Positions 24,098-36,781 of a DNA stretch of 64,000 nucleotides are shown here, one piece after another. The notes below the pieces were generated by a model that ran no database searches, had not been told where the DNA came from, and saw only the letters and a program-made list of their open reading frames with translations. Within the stretch, counting starts at the first letter, position 1. Each line of letters opens with the position of its first letter. The DNA lies in assembly GCF_008831285.2 (NCBI RefSeq), contig NC_045140.1:3203528-3267527 (forward strand). The letters run 5' to 3'. The DNA is from Nymphaea colorata. Its lineage: Eukaryota; Streptophyta; Magnoliopsida; Nymphaeales; Nymphaeaceae. The position numbers and the translations under genes were made by a program.

Positions 24098-24854
24098 CAC
24101 GATATCGGGGATGCATAAATCAAAAGACAGGCTATATCGTGTAGAAGAGGGAAGGCTGGTGGAGGAGGGTAGAAAGTTAAGGAAAAAGAACGCAAGTTCC
24201 TTGAGCAGTACTAGCAAGACTTTGCAAAGGTGAGCCACATTAACCGGGATCTTTAGATTTCTCCTTGCTGGTTCCTCCAACTTTTGACAGCATACCACCT
24301 AATGCATTGCATCAATTAGCGGTGCATTAATTCGGCCATTGCATTGAGTCAGGGGCGAAGCTAAGATTTTTTTCAGGGGTCGGCTAAATGGTCCAACGAA
24401 CTACAACGAAAGGGGCTGAGTTCTATGGGTTGGATCCGAATAGGGCCAAACTAAACATATTACTCGAGCCTACCACCAGTTGCATAGTGAGTCAAGTAAC
24501 TGTTAGTAGCAAGTCAAGTAACTGTTAGGAACGAGACACTCTTACACTCTCTTAGTGCATGAAGGGAATAGAAACCAGAAGAAGAAAGAGAAAGAATACA
24601 TGAAAATAACATTTTCTTATGTCCACATCCGCCGCACAAAGTAGTTTTCACTATCACAGAAGAATATGGAGTACAAGCAAAATGCCGCTCTCATAAACAT
24701 AAGATTAGGGTAAAACCTGCAAAGTAAAGAGAAATGACATACGTGCCATTATACAAAAAATCACAAAAATTAAGGAAGGCTATCAAGTATGGATCAAGCT
24801 CCACACTCCAACAGTAACTCGTCCTCGGCTCAATGTATAGATTTATTATTATTT

Positions 24855-25120
24855 GAATTTCTTGAAAAAAAAAATCAGATACGAAAAAAATTAATATCCG
24901 ATTAAGAAATCAGATCAAATTTGAACTTGGATTTGAATCAGATTAAGTTTTACATCAATATCTTATATTTTGAAAACCGAATAGATTCAGTTCAAAATTC
25001 GGATTCAGATTCAGATGTGAATGTAAAAATTTGATTTGGATTGTGAAATCGAATTACATATATGACTTTTCTTTGTTAAGGGTACATCGAATTCAACTCG
25101 AATCCCTTGGCATCCTTATT
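24855..25120. mobile_element. decayed MITE-like element, ~400-bp GGATGTCAA family
   Basis: The right part ends in CCCTTGGCATCCTTA, like the right terminus of the family, and the interior shares words such as AAATTCGGATTCAGATTCAG. The left end is missing or too diverged to place. It is a truncated relative of 49543-49949. Confidence 0.4.
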
Positions 25121-25711
25121 GGTACTAATAGTCTACATTTATTTTATGTTATGTGAATCTCCATGAAACAAGCAAGGCCGGCAGGCGGTAGGGTATCTTC
25201 GTAAACTGTAGAGACTCCTCGGGGACAATGGTTTTAGGTCGACCATCAATATGCAATGTTTGTACCAAGAGATATTAATTGTATCGCAATTTGAATGTCA
25301 ACTGAACAGAGAGCACGGTAGCTACTTAAAAAGAAAAGGAAAGGTTAAAAAGCGTGCATTTGCTTAGATGGTTAAGATTATGAGTCCTAGATTCTCAAAA
25401 TCCTTGAGATTTCAAATCTATGGATTTGAGATCAGACTTCTCCTCATCCGACCTTAGGCCTGTAGATTTGAACATGCAACATGGATTTAAAGTCCATGGT
25501 ATTAAACCCTCAGTTTGTTTAGAAAGATGTCCAAAACATACTTTTTTATGCAGCCTTGTTTTTAATAGCTGAGACTATCAAACACAACTTTATAAATTAT
25601 AAAGAGTCCCGAGAACATATGAAATACGCGTAACTTACCCTTAACTTGGTTTTGATTACATAATAAAACAGGGTCAAAACATAAACATGCATGGATTTCA
25701 ATGCCTATATT

Positions 25712-26090
25712 AAGCATGGGCATTGGGCCGGCCCAGCCTGATAACGAGTCCGGCCTAGGTTGGCCCAACATCTAATACTCGGGCCTGGGCCCGGCCCGAC
25801 TCAGAAAACCCGAGCCTAAACCTGGCCAGATTGCATTAAAAAATATTTTTTAAGTATAACATAATACATAAAAATAATTAATTGTAATATAATATTATAT
25901 ATAAATATAAATAATGAAAAAATTTTAAAAAATAATTATTGGGCCCGATCCGGGCTTATCGAGCCCACCTGGGTCTGCTTGATAACGAGTCGGACTGGCC
26001 GGGGTCTTGTTTTTCCGGGCCCGGGCCCAAGCCCGAGTCGGGCCGGGTACCGGGTACCCAACGGCTGCCCGGCTCGGTGCCCAGGCTTAA
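25712..26090. repeat. GC-rich-arm / AT-core repeat
   Basis: The left arm (25715-25820, GGGCATTGGGCCGGCCCAGCC and GGGCCTGGGCCCGGCCCGA) and the right arm (25940-26085, GGGCCCGGGCCCAAGCCCGAGTCGGGCC-like) surround an AT-rich core. It belongs to the same family as 7660-7960 and 46262-46560 and is the most GC-rich member. Frames across it (e.g. 25936-26271 minus) are not genes. Confidence 0.5.
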
Positions 26091-28629
26091 TTGCCGATCG
26101 GAACAATCTTTTTAATATTTTCGATGGTGAAATATTAAACATCGAAGATTCAATCCAACCTTTTAGGCCACCCGTAGCTTTCTCTACCATTTTACCTGTG
26201 AAAAACCACCCCAGGTTGATATAAAACCCCAAGACCATTTTCAGAGCCCTCTTGATTAGAGGCGGAGCCATAGATTTTTCATGAGGAAAGCTGAATTAAA
26301 GCTTTTAAATTTTGACAGGTGCCTAAAAATTGAAGAGCATTAATTAATAAAACTAGAACGTTACTATTTAGGAATTAGGGGAAGCAAATTAATTGACGAC
26401 ATATTGCCTGTTTGATCACATTAAAACTGCAGTTGGTCTGTTACAACCATTAATCTCCAACACGGAAGATGATAACTGTCTCATAACAAATGAATGGTGC
26501 GGTGAGTATGGTTGTTTGCCAGGTTATATCAATCTGCTTTCTTACCGAGGTCGATCAATTATAACTACTCACGTTCCTTGAGGATTCGAAACAAGAAGAT
26601 GAATCCCAACAATGTAACTTGTATTTAATTTTGCCGATTAAAAGTCTGAAACTACAAGTACTGAAGACCGTGTTATTATAATCGGTTTCTGAATCAATAG
26701 GAACAGTTACTTGATTAAATAAAATATATATACGAATCATGGTTTGTGAATCAGATCAAATTATAATTTATATTTTTAAATAACAAAAGAAAAAAAGGTA
26801 AGACAAGAATCGTTAACTTGTTAAAAAATAGTAAAAACATAAGACAATGCCAGGCACTAGACAAAGTTTAGCATAATATTATATATAAGATTATGTCCTT
26901 AATCGTGGCCTTCTTAACTAAAGCTTACAAATATATAAATGGCCCTTAAATTTCAGGCTCCTCCTTTACATTGTGTCACGTATCTCCACTCAAAAGAGTT
27001 CTTCGATTCAATTTGATTCATCACATTAGGGCCAATTTTTAATAAGAGTTCATGGCTACCCAATCCTGGTTAGCAAAAAAGCTATGCACATCCTCAAGAG
27101 TGGAGTCTGGGAATTCTAATTAAAGAGCGCTGGTTATAAAATCTTAAATTTGTAAGGAACACTAATATGTAAATAAAAAAAATTACCCTGAAATATTAAT
27201 GAGAAAAACCAAACATTTTTTTAGGTCTGCATAGATAAATTGCCCACACAGTGCCCACACTTGCTATGTTTACGTCAAGGGTGTGCTCTCCTCTTGGGCT
27301 AAGCACTGACACTATCATCTCGGTTATCTCGTTGTAGACTGCAAAACTTTCCTGCAATTTGAGTAATTGGATCGAATTAAATCCAGACTTGGCACTATCT
27401 GAACTATTTTGGATCTGCCCAAGGGTCAGATCCAGGTCCAACTGGTTGAGGTCAGAACCTAGATTGGACTTGGATCTAGCATATATATCAGTTTGAATTC
27501 AGGATTGGCGGAATCAATGAGACTTGGATACAAACAGTCCGATACATATTTTTTCCGAACCACATAACGCTTGCTTGAAGATGTATACAGGTAGGAGGAC
27601 CATGGATCGATCCAACCGTACTCGGCATTGTACGTAAAAGAAAGCATCGGTGGAAGCAATCAGATTTGGTTCAACGATCCGATCCAAAACAAACGCGAAA
27701 GGTCTGAATCTTGGTTCGTATTTCAAACCCATATTGAAAACAATTTATCAGATTCAAAAGTGGCGGAGCAAAAAAATTTTGGCTGCGGAGCACTAATCGG
27801 TTTCTAGCTTAATACAGTGAGCGCTTGCGAGAATACAACATAGATCTGATGTGAGCATCATATGTGGCTACACTCAAATCCAGCTGAGGCAGAGTCGGAG
27901 CCAAGGTAGGGCCGGCATGGACCTTGGCACCACCTCAAAATTTTGGTATCTCAGATTGAATCTGAGATTATTAATATAAAATTTTGCATCTGAAAAGGAA
28001 ATATGTACTTATGAAAAAAGTAACTATGAACAACAATTATGTCGGACTTCTTAAAAAATTATCTCGCTTTGCAATTCCTTGTATGAAACCATCACCAAAC
28101 GTATGGCAGAAAGAATGAAATATATTAGTTATTGATGAGGAACAAGGAGCTTTTATTCCTAACATGTACATTCATGATTCATGAGCTGATTATATATATA
28201 TATATATATTAAAACTTGATCTTTCTAAGGGCTGTGATAGGCTTAGATGTACTGGCGGAGACAGAAATTTTGGATGGAAAGAACACTAATTCAATAACAT
28301 TAATGCTTTTAAGGGCACCTATATATATAAACAATAAAATATATCAAATTATGAACATATGTTTAAGAAAACTCGTCTATATTTGGATTTCTGAGAAGAT
28401 TGGATCCATAAACTCATCGTATGTGTCACCATTCTTGTAAGTGCAGCTATCATAAATGGCAGCAGCGAGGGAGAGTTTTCCAAAGTCCGAAGAGAAATAG
28501 TTCCTGTGATGACGATGAAGCAATCGACCTCGAGCAAGCGAAAGGAATTGCAGAAGAGAATATGACAGAGAAAGGAAGAGCAAATATGAGAGCGGGAACA
28601 GCCAATGTAATTTGTGGACTCTCTCTACA

Positions 28630-28838
28630 ACACTAAACCCTAATTCTTCACTCCATGTTTTTTTTTCTTCTCAGCTGCCATTTAAAGCCCTAAGCTAAGG
28701 AAAATTCATCATCTCTGAACTTGAAGGCTAAAAGAGAAGAGGAAGAATCCTTGGTTCCTGATTGGGTTCTGCTTCGAGTCTTCAATTAGTTAGACATCGG
28801 AATCGAAAATCAAGAATCAGGTATATGATTTTGATTAT
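28630..28838 (+). other. possible orphan 5' leader exon with telo-box
   Basis: A CTAAACCCTAATTC motif (telo-box type, common at plant housekeeping transcription starts) is followed by about 190 bp of leader-like sequence without a long frame. It ends at AATCAG followed by GTATATG, a plausible splice donor. No coding exon that would follow it was found before the kinase gene at 33539, and the next sequence is a MITE. It may be a leader that has lost its gene, or chance. Confidence 0.2.
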
Positions 28839-29020
28839 GCTCATGTGCCCACATGCAGATCTAGCTTGCTTAGGAAAATGTATAATTTTTGTATCGAATG
28901 TCTGCTTTTGTACCCTTTTGTTATATGTTCTTGAGTAACTTCTCTCAACATTTTAATTCATTTTCATTTCTTTCTTTCTCTCTCTCTCTCTTTATTTCTA
29001 AACTTTAGCTGGTTTAAGAC

Positions 29021-29178
29021 ATGTGGTGAAGTCAGAAATTTTTAACTAAGGATCCCAACTATTTGAATGTCAAACTTCAAGGGACACTTATATATATAAA
29101 TCAATATGTAAATAAAACAAATTATGTAGACTAGTGTGGGCAAGTGCCCACAACAGTTACGACGTGGCTTCGCCACTG
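29021..29178. mobile_element. hAT-like MITE with 8-bp target-site duplication
   Basis: The 158-bp element is flanked by TTTAAGAC (29013-29020) and TTGAAGAC (29179-29186), 7 of 8 identical. The ends ATGTGGTGAAGTCA and, in reverse complement, CAGTGGCGAAGCCA form a terminal inverted repeat matching at 10 of 14. The interior is AT-rich and non-coding. An 8-bp duplication and a CA(R)TGG-type end fit the hAT superfamily. Relatives are at 40591, 42496 and 50778. Confidence 0.65.
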
Positions 29179-29545
29179 TTGAAGACAGTAAGTTGCAATT
29201 TTGTAAGCCCAATCAATTTGAATTTAATGTAAATTGAAACAGTAAGTCAATCCACTTAATGTTGAGCAAATTCAATGATTCATGCATGTCTTCCGTTGGC
29301 ACGTATTATTCCCAGGTCAAGTTACCCATCCAATAGACTATGATATACTCGATATATCGAATTTCCTAACGTACACGACTCAATTGTAAGTACATGAATA
29401 TTATTTCTTAGTGAATTGGACAAAACAATTGATGAATTAATGGAATTGAAAAAACTATTTTTATAATGTTAGTATTTTCAACGAGTAATTGAGCCGCCTC
29501 GGTTTTAATCACTAGTTGCGTCGTCGCCCCACGCACAAACATAAC

Positions 29546-29580
<35 letters not shown>

Positions 29581-29759
29581 TTTAAAAGTCACCGACTCGC
29601 GGCTCGGTGGCCATCAATCGCGGTAAGGGAGGAATGTGAGTACTTTCCTCATAGCTACGTCCATTCCTTTGTCTAATGACAAAAGTTAGTTTTTGCTATT
29701 CCTGAAATATTAAATCTATTTCTTGTGAAAAAGAATTATTTTCTCTTGAAGCCAAATGA

Positions 29760-30015
29760 GTTCGGATCTCAAGTCAACGGATTGGATTCGACTCGGATAT
29801 ATCTTTAACTGTATGTATACATTCTTATATTCGGATTCAAATATAAACAAAGAAAAGTCATGCCCGAATTTTAGTCCAAAATCTGATTTCAAGATTTGAA
29901 TCTGAATTTTGAGCAGAATCTGGCCTAGTTTTACATCTTAAGAGCATTGGATATAAAATATTTTATTTAAAACTAAATCCAATCTGAATTCAATTGGATG
30001 TCATTTATTAACCAC
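29760..30015. mobile_element. decayed MITE-like element, ~400-bp GGATGTCAA family
   Basis: It ends in AATTGGATGTCATTTATTAA and contains AAATCTGATTT, GAATCTGAATTTTGA and ATATAAAATATTTTATT words in the family order. It is truncated on the left. Two further fragments of the family are at about 32050-32250 and 32296-32420. Confidence 0.35.
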
Positions 30016-30678
30016 ACCAGCCTACAAATTTCATGATTTAAGTATACATCAGTTGATTTGTGCCCTAACTCATATGTATCATTGCATATCATAACTCATA
30101 CTTATCATTGTATATGATTGAATATCCACACCCGGGTTGGCAGACATTGAAGGATAAGGAGTTGGGTGGAGGCTTTGGCTTTCTTCTGACTTTGGGTCAA
30201 ACCTCGCTCACACGAAAGTTAATGCCCTACGTGTGATTTTTCTTCTCACGAAAAAAAAAGTAAACTTGTATTTTTTAACGTCTAGCTATAGTGAAAAGTG
30301 TACATCACACAACATTCTCTTTCAGTTGCTTTTCACTCTCCTTTAAGTTGTTTTTTAGGGCGTGTTTGTTTCACTGCAGATCTTAGATCCGATCTGAGAT
30401 CAACAGTATTCTAAACCTGTGGATTTAAGGTCGAACAATCTTCCATCCGACATTATATCCATGGTTTTTATGATTTAAGATCCATGCTATTAAGGTCCTC
30501 AACTTTTAAGAGTCACACCTTTTAATGCAACATCAGATCTGAGATCTATGGCTACCAAATACTACATAATATAAAACCTTTGAGTGCCCTTTAGATGCGC
30601 TCGAAGCAACTGTGCCTCCTGATTACTGCTTTATCAAAATGCACTTAGTCAGAAATCAGTCATTTTGAGTTATTTGAT

Positions 30679-30679
<1 letters not shown>

Positions 30680-30722
<43 letters not shown>

Positions 30723-30815
30723 TTTTTAACTTAGAAAATGTACATTGATCCAAAGTACATACACATAAATATATATATCATTTTTAACTTAGAAAATGTA
30801 CATCGATCCAAAGTT
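30680..30815. repeat. (TA)n tract followed by a 43-bp direct repeat
   Basis: After about 40 bp of (TA)n, the block starting ATATATCATTTTTAACTTAG and ending GATCCAAAG occurs twice, at about 30716-30758 and 30773-30815. The copies differ at one base (ATTGATCC versus ATCGATCC). The repeat unit starts and ends in TA-rich sequence, which suggests replication slippage. Confidence 0.75.
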
Positions 30816-33538
30816 CAATCGATGTCGGTTCCAATTGGCAAAACTTGTAGATGGATTTGATTAAAAATTGATTTTAAAAGAAAGGACTCGGCATTAACTT
30901 CATGGGGTGGCCGAATGCTTGACGGATCAACTGTAATATATTTTTCAAAATTTTTGTGAGGGTCAAATCAATATCACTAAAAAATATTTTAAAATAAAAT
31001 TTTAATTTTGAAAACCAGTTGACATCCATGCCCCTGCTGGCCTCTCTTTGGAGTCATTTGACACATTCATAGAATTAATTATGCCTAGTGTTTCATGAAA
31101 TTACTTCAATTTTTAGAGCATATTTACAAAACACTCACATGATATTCCAGTTGTCAAACAACCCTTTAGCTCCATCGTAGAGTTAATTAAGTACATTTGC
31201 TTATATCAAGGCTGATTAGAAATCCACATTTTGTGAAACCCTGAAAGGTGGTTGGAATAAAGAAGGGTCTAACTTCAATATTAAATGAATCCGTCAGATC
31301 TTTTAACTCAAAATAATAAGATAGTCATAAAGTGTTCCGAATGCCAAACGACCCATCAACTCTCCCTCATATTTCATATTCAAAACTGATCTTAAATCCA
31401 CAAAATAAGAAAGGAGGTTTTTACACTTCACATTCTCGGATCTGAAATCCGATCTAATCTTATATCACACCCAATTCCAAATCTCAGGTTTATAACATTT
31501 AATACAAGACCTCAAATCTCGATTCGTTTCCAGAGGCAACTTTATCTTCTTGCAAAATTAAATTACTGCCGACTCTGCCCGAATACTTGGGGGGCATCTT
31601 CGTCATTTGGGCAAGGAACTCTAGGGAGCGAACCGGTAGAGACTAGAGATGGACCAACTTTCTAAAATCTAGACTTTAAAAGAACAAAAAAACAATAAAT
31701 AAATATGATGTCACGCTGCTTGCACGTGCCGCAGAATTTTTTTTACTTTGGACACACGCCATCTGATCCAAAAGCCATTCCTATTCTTTTAAGAGTTAAT
31801 TTTTTTTATTTTTTTATGTAATTTTTATTTTTTTTTTAATCTTTAAAGAATCTATTGAGTCAATGAAGAAGGAAAAGTTTTTTTTGGTTCTCATTGAGGC
31901 TGAGAAAGAAGCTTTAGCAATTCCAACAAAATATGTTTGAGCTCAAGTCTTTAGTTTCACATGATTCGATGAACTTTGGCTCGTACCATATGTTATAAAA
32001 TAGACTTCCAACATGCATGGACATGGGGTACGGGACATTTTTTTTTTTTTTAAATTGAACTATAAGTTAAATCCTCGTATGAAACTGATCACATATTTAT
32101 TTAAATCCAAATCCGTATTCAATTGAATATCATTTCTTAAATTTATATCTGATCTGATTTCCTAATCAAATATTCAATTCTTTTCTACATCCGATTTTTT
32201 AAGCAGTTCAATCATATTTTGATTAGAATCAGACTTATTTGACACCCATTACTTCATCTTATAGACCCCATGGCCATGGTTTAAGCTCAAGACACTTAAA
32301 TTCAAGTCTGATTCCGATTTCCTAATCAGTAATTGAATTATTTTCTATATCATACTTCTTTAAACAATTCGATTGTGTATCTTATTAAAAACGGATTTAT
32401 TGACATCCCTAACACCAGGATTCAAGCTCTCTTAAAGAATATAGTAAATAATTTGTGGTACCATATACAATGGAACTCTATGCACTTAAAGAACATTAAA
32501 AATTCTGAATTGGTGAAGTGAAATTCTGAGACGATCCATGAGATGAGCGTGAGCTGTTATTTATGGCAAGGAAAGAAGGGGTATTTAGTTCATTCAGAGT
32601 AGTACCTCAGATTTAAGATTCTAGTTGTATGTGGATTTCACATTAATGTATAGCGCCTGGAATTTTTTGCAGGCATCTAACGCGTCAAAGTCATAGCTCT
32701 CATACGACTCTCAGAACTGTTCGTACCCTCAACAATTAATGTTGGCTTCAAAGCCTGAAAAAGTTAGCACCTTTTCCGGCACCATTTTGAATTCATGTTC
32801 TAAGTTATATGCTGTCATTTGCCGAGTTACCAACATTCGGATGGAGTTCAGTTCGCGTGATGTGAATCATTTTCATGAGATTCATTCATTTGGAGCAAGT
32901 TAAATCTTAAAAAATAATTTTTTAACTTGAGAAATAATTTTTATGTAAACAAAAAGAGTATTTCATCATACTCTTTAGAAGAGAGTAATAGCTGTTATCC
33001 GATGACCAAATATTCAGAAACCATTACTACTAGAAATTAACAATGTTTCATAGCATGATTATGGTTCAATAGTATTTTAAATATAGTTTATCATGCTAAA
33101 CATAGTTGAACATGTAATATCAAATATTTTATCCATTGGACAACATTTCATAACAAGATGAATTGAAGTTTCAAACACGGCTTCATTTAATCTGAGCAAG
33201 GAAGGACCGTTAGCTCTTTTCAGGCTTAAGCTCCAGATGAGTGATCTTTGTGCGCAGGGATTGGAAGCGGTCCGTTTCGGAAAAAGGAAGATTCTGAAAA
33301 AGCAAAAGGAAAGAAGATGACGTGCTTTAGTTTAAATATGATTTCTACATCTCCAAATCTCTCTCCACCTAAGAAAGTGAAACCCAGCTGCCATCTTCCC
33401 CTGTCACTCTATCTCTCTCTCTCCTTTTATTTTTTTTCCTTTTACTCTGCATTTCTTATTGGATTTTCTTGCTGGAGATGAGCCCACAACGCTGAGCTTC
33501 AGCAGGGGAGAAGGAAGCAGCAGCGGGAGGAAGCAGAA

Positions 33539-36500
33539 ATGGGGTTCTACAATGGGGCGGCGCTCAACGATGAGCTTTCCAAGCGAACCTCCATATTCGG
33601 GCTAAGGCTCTGGGTGGTGCTTGGCATCTCCGTTGGCTCCGCCATCGTCATTCTCCTCTTCCTTCTCTCCCTCTGGCTCACCTCTCGCAGAAAAAACAAC
33701 AACAACAGCAGCAATAATGTCCTCACGGCCACCAGTACCGCCACTACCACCAAGAACACCAGCAGCAAGACGACTCCCCTTCCCCTCCACCACCAACAAA
33801 ACAACCAGTCGCCGCCGAGCTCGAAACCGACCATCCCCCATGTGTGCAAGGAGATACAAGAGATCAGACTCGACCACACCCAAAAACCTGCTTCTGAGAC
33901 CCACAAGCCTCTAGTTCAAATCCTCGCCCTGCCCATGACGGATTCCGGCATCCTGCAGCCCTCCGGCGAGGGCCCCCGCGACGAGATCCGCGTGGACATC
34001 GGCAAAGAGCACAAAGTGACCTTGCCGGAGCGTGGTGGCACGTCTTCATCCCACTGCAGCGGTGAAAGCCGGTCCACCGTTGATCCAGCGCCAATGACTC
34101 CGGCGCCGGAGGTCTCTCACCTTGGCTGGGGCCACTGGTACACTCTGCGGGAGCTCGACATAGCCACCAACGGGTTCGCCGACGAGAACGTGATCGGCGA
34201 AGGTGGGTATGGCATCGTTTACCGAGGGGTCCTCCAGGATAACTCCAACGTCGCCATCAAGAATCTGCTCAATAATAGGTGGAAGATCATGTGATCCCTT
34301 CTTTCCATTTTTTTTCGGCCAAAGCATGCTCTGTAATGCCCCTCACCGTTCATGGTAGATTAAAGCCGTGATCATTTGCATGTTGCTCAAATGAGGCCGT
34401 TTAGAACCTTCCTTCCTCAAATGCAATATCCCAGGTTTTTCTAATTTTCTGGGAAAAGTTATGGGTGAAAACAAATGCTTCCTTGCCATCAGATAATGTC
34501 ACCGACAGGGGACAAGGGACTAGGAGTTTTCATGTGCATGTCAAGTCTTCTGATCTTTCTTATCATCATGATCACCACTATCTGTCAATCTGGCACAATT
34601 GTGTTTCATAAGATTGTGTTGTATTTATGGAGTTGTGCCCTGTGAATGGTCATGGCTCATTAGTTAATCACATTTGGTACTTGTAGCTAATTTTGATTCT
34701 TGAATTAGCAACTTATGGAGGAGAACGGAGTAACTAATGGTGAAATTTATGCTTCTCTTGCAAGAAGCTGAAACAATATGAATGATGAAGCTGTGAACTC
34801 CCTGTTTAATTTGTATGATTTTTTTTGTTCTGGACACCGTTAGGGGCCAAGCGGAAAAGGAGTTCAAAGTTGAAGTTGAAGCTATCGGGCGGGTTCGGCA
34901 TAAGAACTTAGTGAGACTGCTTGGCTATTGTGCTGAAGGAGCTCATAGGTGATCACTCATTTCTTATATCACCAGTTTCCTGTTTCTGTTCTATGTATAT
35001 TTTTGCATTTGTCGCTTGTTTTTCTTTATTTTTTTCAGAATATTTTAGTGACTGATCTTTTCTGGATGAATGTCAGGTTGCTTGTTTACGAATACCTAGA
35101 TAATGGGAATTTGGAGCAATGGCTTCATGGTGATGTAGGAACCTACAGCCCCTTAACGTGGGAAATTAGGATGAACATTATACTTGGAACAGCAAAAGGG
35201 TAGAGTTGCTTCATCTTCGTGAGATTCATTTTGTTGTTCTCCTATTTCTTTGGTAACCACATTGTTTCATACTGGTGAAATTTCATGCAAAGTGCAGGCT
35301 CACTTATCTACATGAAGGACTGGAGCCTAAGGTTGTTCATCGTGATGTCAAGTCGAGTAATATATTGCTTGATAAGCAATGGATCCCCAAGGTTTCTGAT
35401 TTTGGTTTGGCCAAGCTTTTGGGATCTGAGAGGAGCTATGTCACGACCCGGGTTATGGGGACATTTGGGTATGCTTTATTATTCCTCATAATACTTGCTT
35501 TCCTCCTGTTTTATTAGCAAATTGAAGTTTCAATATTCCATGTGCTATTCTTGCTTGACTTCTATAGGTATGTGGCTCCTGAATATGCAAGTACTGGGAT
35601 GTTGAATGAAAGAAGTGATGTATATAGTTTTGGAATTCTTATAATGGAGATTATCTCTGGAAGAAACCCAGTTGATTACAGCAGGCCTCCTGGAGAGGTT
35701 GCTACTTTGCCCTTCAATTTTTTTTCACTGTCATGCTCTTCTCATGTGTTATTTATTTATTTTTATAATTTTTCATTTGGTATGATTATCAGGTGAATTT
35801 GGTTGAGTGGCTCAAAACAATGGTTGCAAATAGGAATTCCGAGGGAGTAGTGGACCCTAAGCTGCTTGAGAAGCCATCTTCAAGGGCATTGAAGAGGGCC
35901 CTTTTGGTTGCTCTAAGATGTGTAGATCCAGATGCCCAAAAAAGGCCCAAGATGGGGCATGTCATACATATGCTTGAAGTGGATGATTTCCCATACCGAG
36001 ATGTATGCTGTTCTCATCTTTAATCATGTTCAATTTGCTTCAAGAAATTTTGCTGCTCTTCTGTTATCTTTTCTAGAAGATCCACCTGCACTTTCGTTTT
36101 TGTTTTCCCTTTGTCCTATTTTTTTCAAATTGGAAGCTACTTCTCTTTGTGTGGTCATTTTGAAGTTATATTTTGTTTACTTAGACATTGCTAGTTCATA
36201 ACTGTTTATCTTTGACTGGTGATCCAATAATCATGTTTCTTTAGTTAAAAGTTAAAACTAAATCAAGTGAATTGTTGATACATGGTGAGGGAAGGCTTTA
36301 AGCATTTCTTTCATGAACAAAAGTTTTGATCATTTTTAGTTACTGTTATTACTTCGATTTTCTATTCTTGAAAAGCATGTGTTGTCAAAGTGATTATATC
36401 TGCTTGCCATCAACATTTAACTCTATGAATATGTAACTTGGGGTACTAATTTTGTATTCAAATTATGTTGTTTGAATTCAAAAGTTTGTGCATCATTTGC

Positions 36501-36781
36501 GTATGACAAACTAGTTTTTGATCATTAGAAAATGGAAAAGTATTTGTGGAAATATTTTTTTTCCTGCTTAGCACTCATTTGCACCTACTCTTCCCATGAT
36601 GCAGGATCGTCGAATTGGGCGAGATCCTGCACGCATACTTCGTGAAAGTCCAAATAATAACAGTCCAGGACAATCATCTGAAAAGCAAACTACTGAGTCA
36701 GACGATGGTAGTGGCTCTGAAAGAGCTAACCTTTTTGAAAACAGAAATAGGTGGAGACGACAATCACTTCTGGCTAAATAA
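33539..36781 (+). CDS. receptor-like serine/threonine protein kinase (At1g01540 / At4g01330 type)
   Basis: A membrane-anchored kinase with a very short outer part. The seven exons are 33539-34278, 34844-34948, 35077-35199, 35298-35468, 35568-35697, 35793-36002 and 36605-36781; all borders are GT-AG and phases agree, giving 551 residues. The start [20 protein letters not shown] matches the family. One membrane segment lies at about 24-47, followed by a low-complexity juxtamembrane stretch (N, T, P rich) and the family signature [20 protein letters not shown]. The kinase domain has a glycine loop GEGGYG at 220-225, VAIK Lys241, HRD Asp339 (an RD kinase), NILLD, DFG Asp357 and GTFGYVAPEY in the activation segment. 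The tail is Ser/Arg rich. All catalytic residues are present. No LRR or lectin ectodomain occurs and the ligand is unknown. The exons carry mostly shadow frames on the other strand. Confidence 0.96.

Larger units (their letters stand above)
20900..33230. other. gene-poor intergenic region with repeats and microsatellites
   Basis: No protein-coding gene could be supported over about 12 kb. It contains (TA)n tracts (21308-21334, 23182-23208, 23416-23487, 29560-29580, 30680-30720), a (TTC)n tract (24060-24097), a near-perfect hairpin (23488-23547), several decayed MITE-like repeats and two diverged copies of a 230-bp repeat (about 21525-21770 and 22295-22545). Open frames such as 23573-23959 (minus, 128 codons) match nothing I know and have AT-rich random composition. 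Confidence 0.55.
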
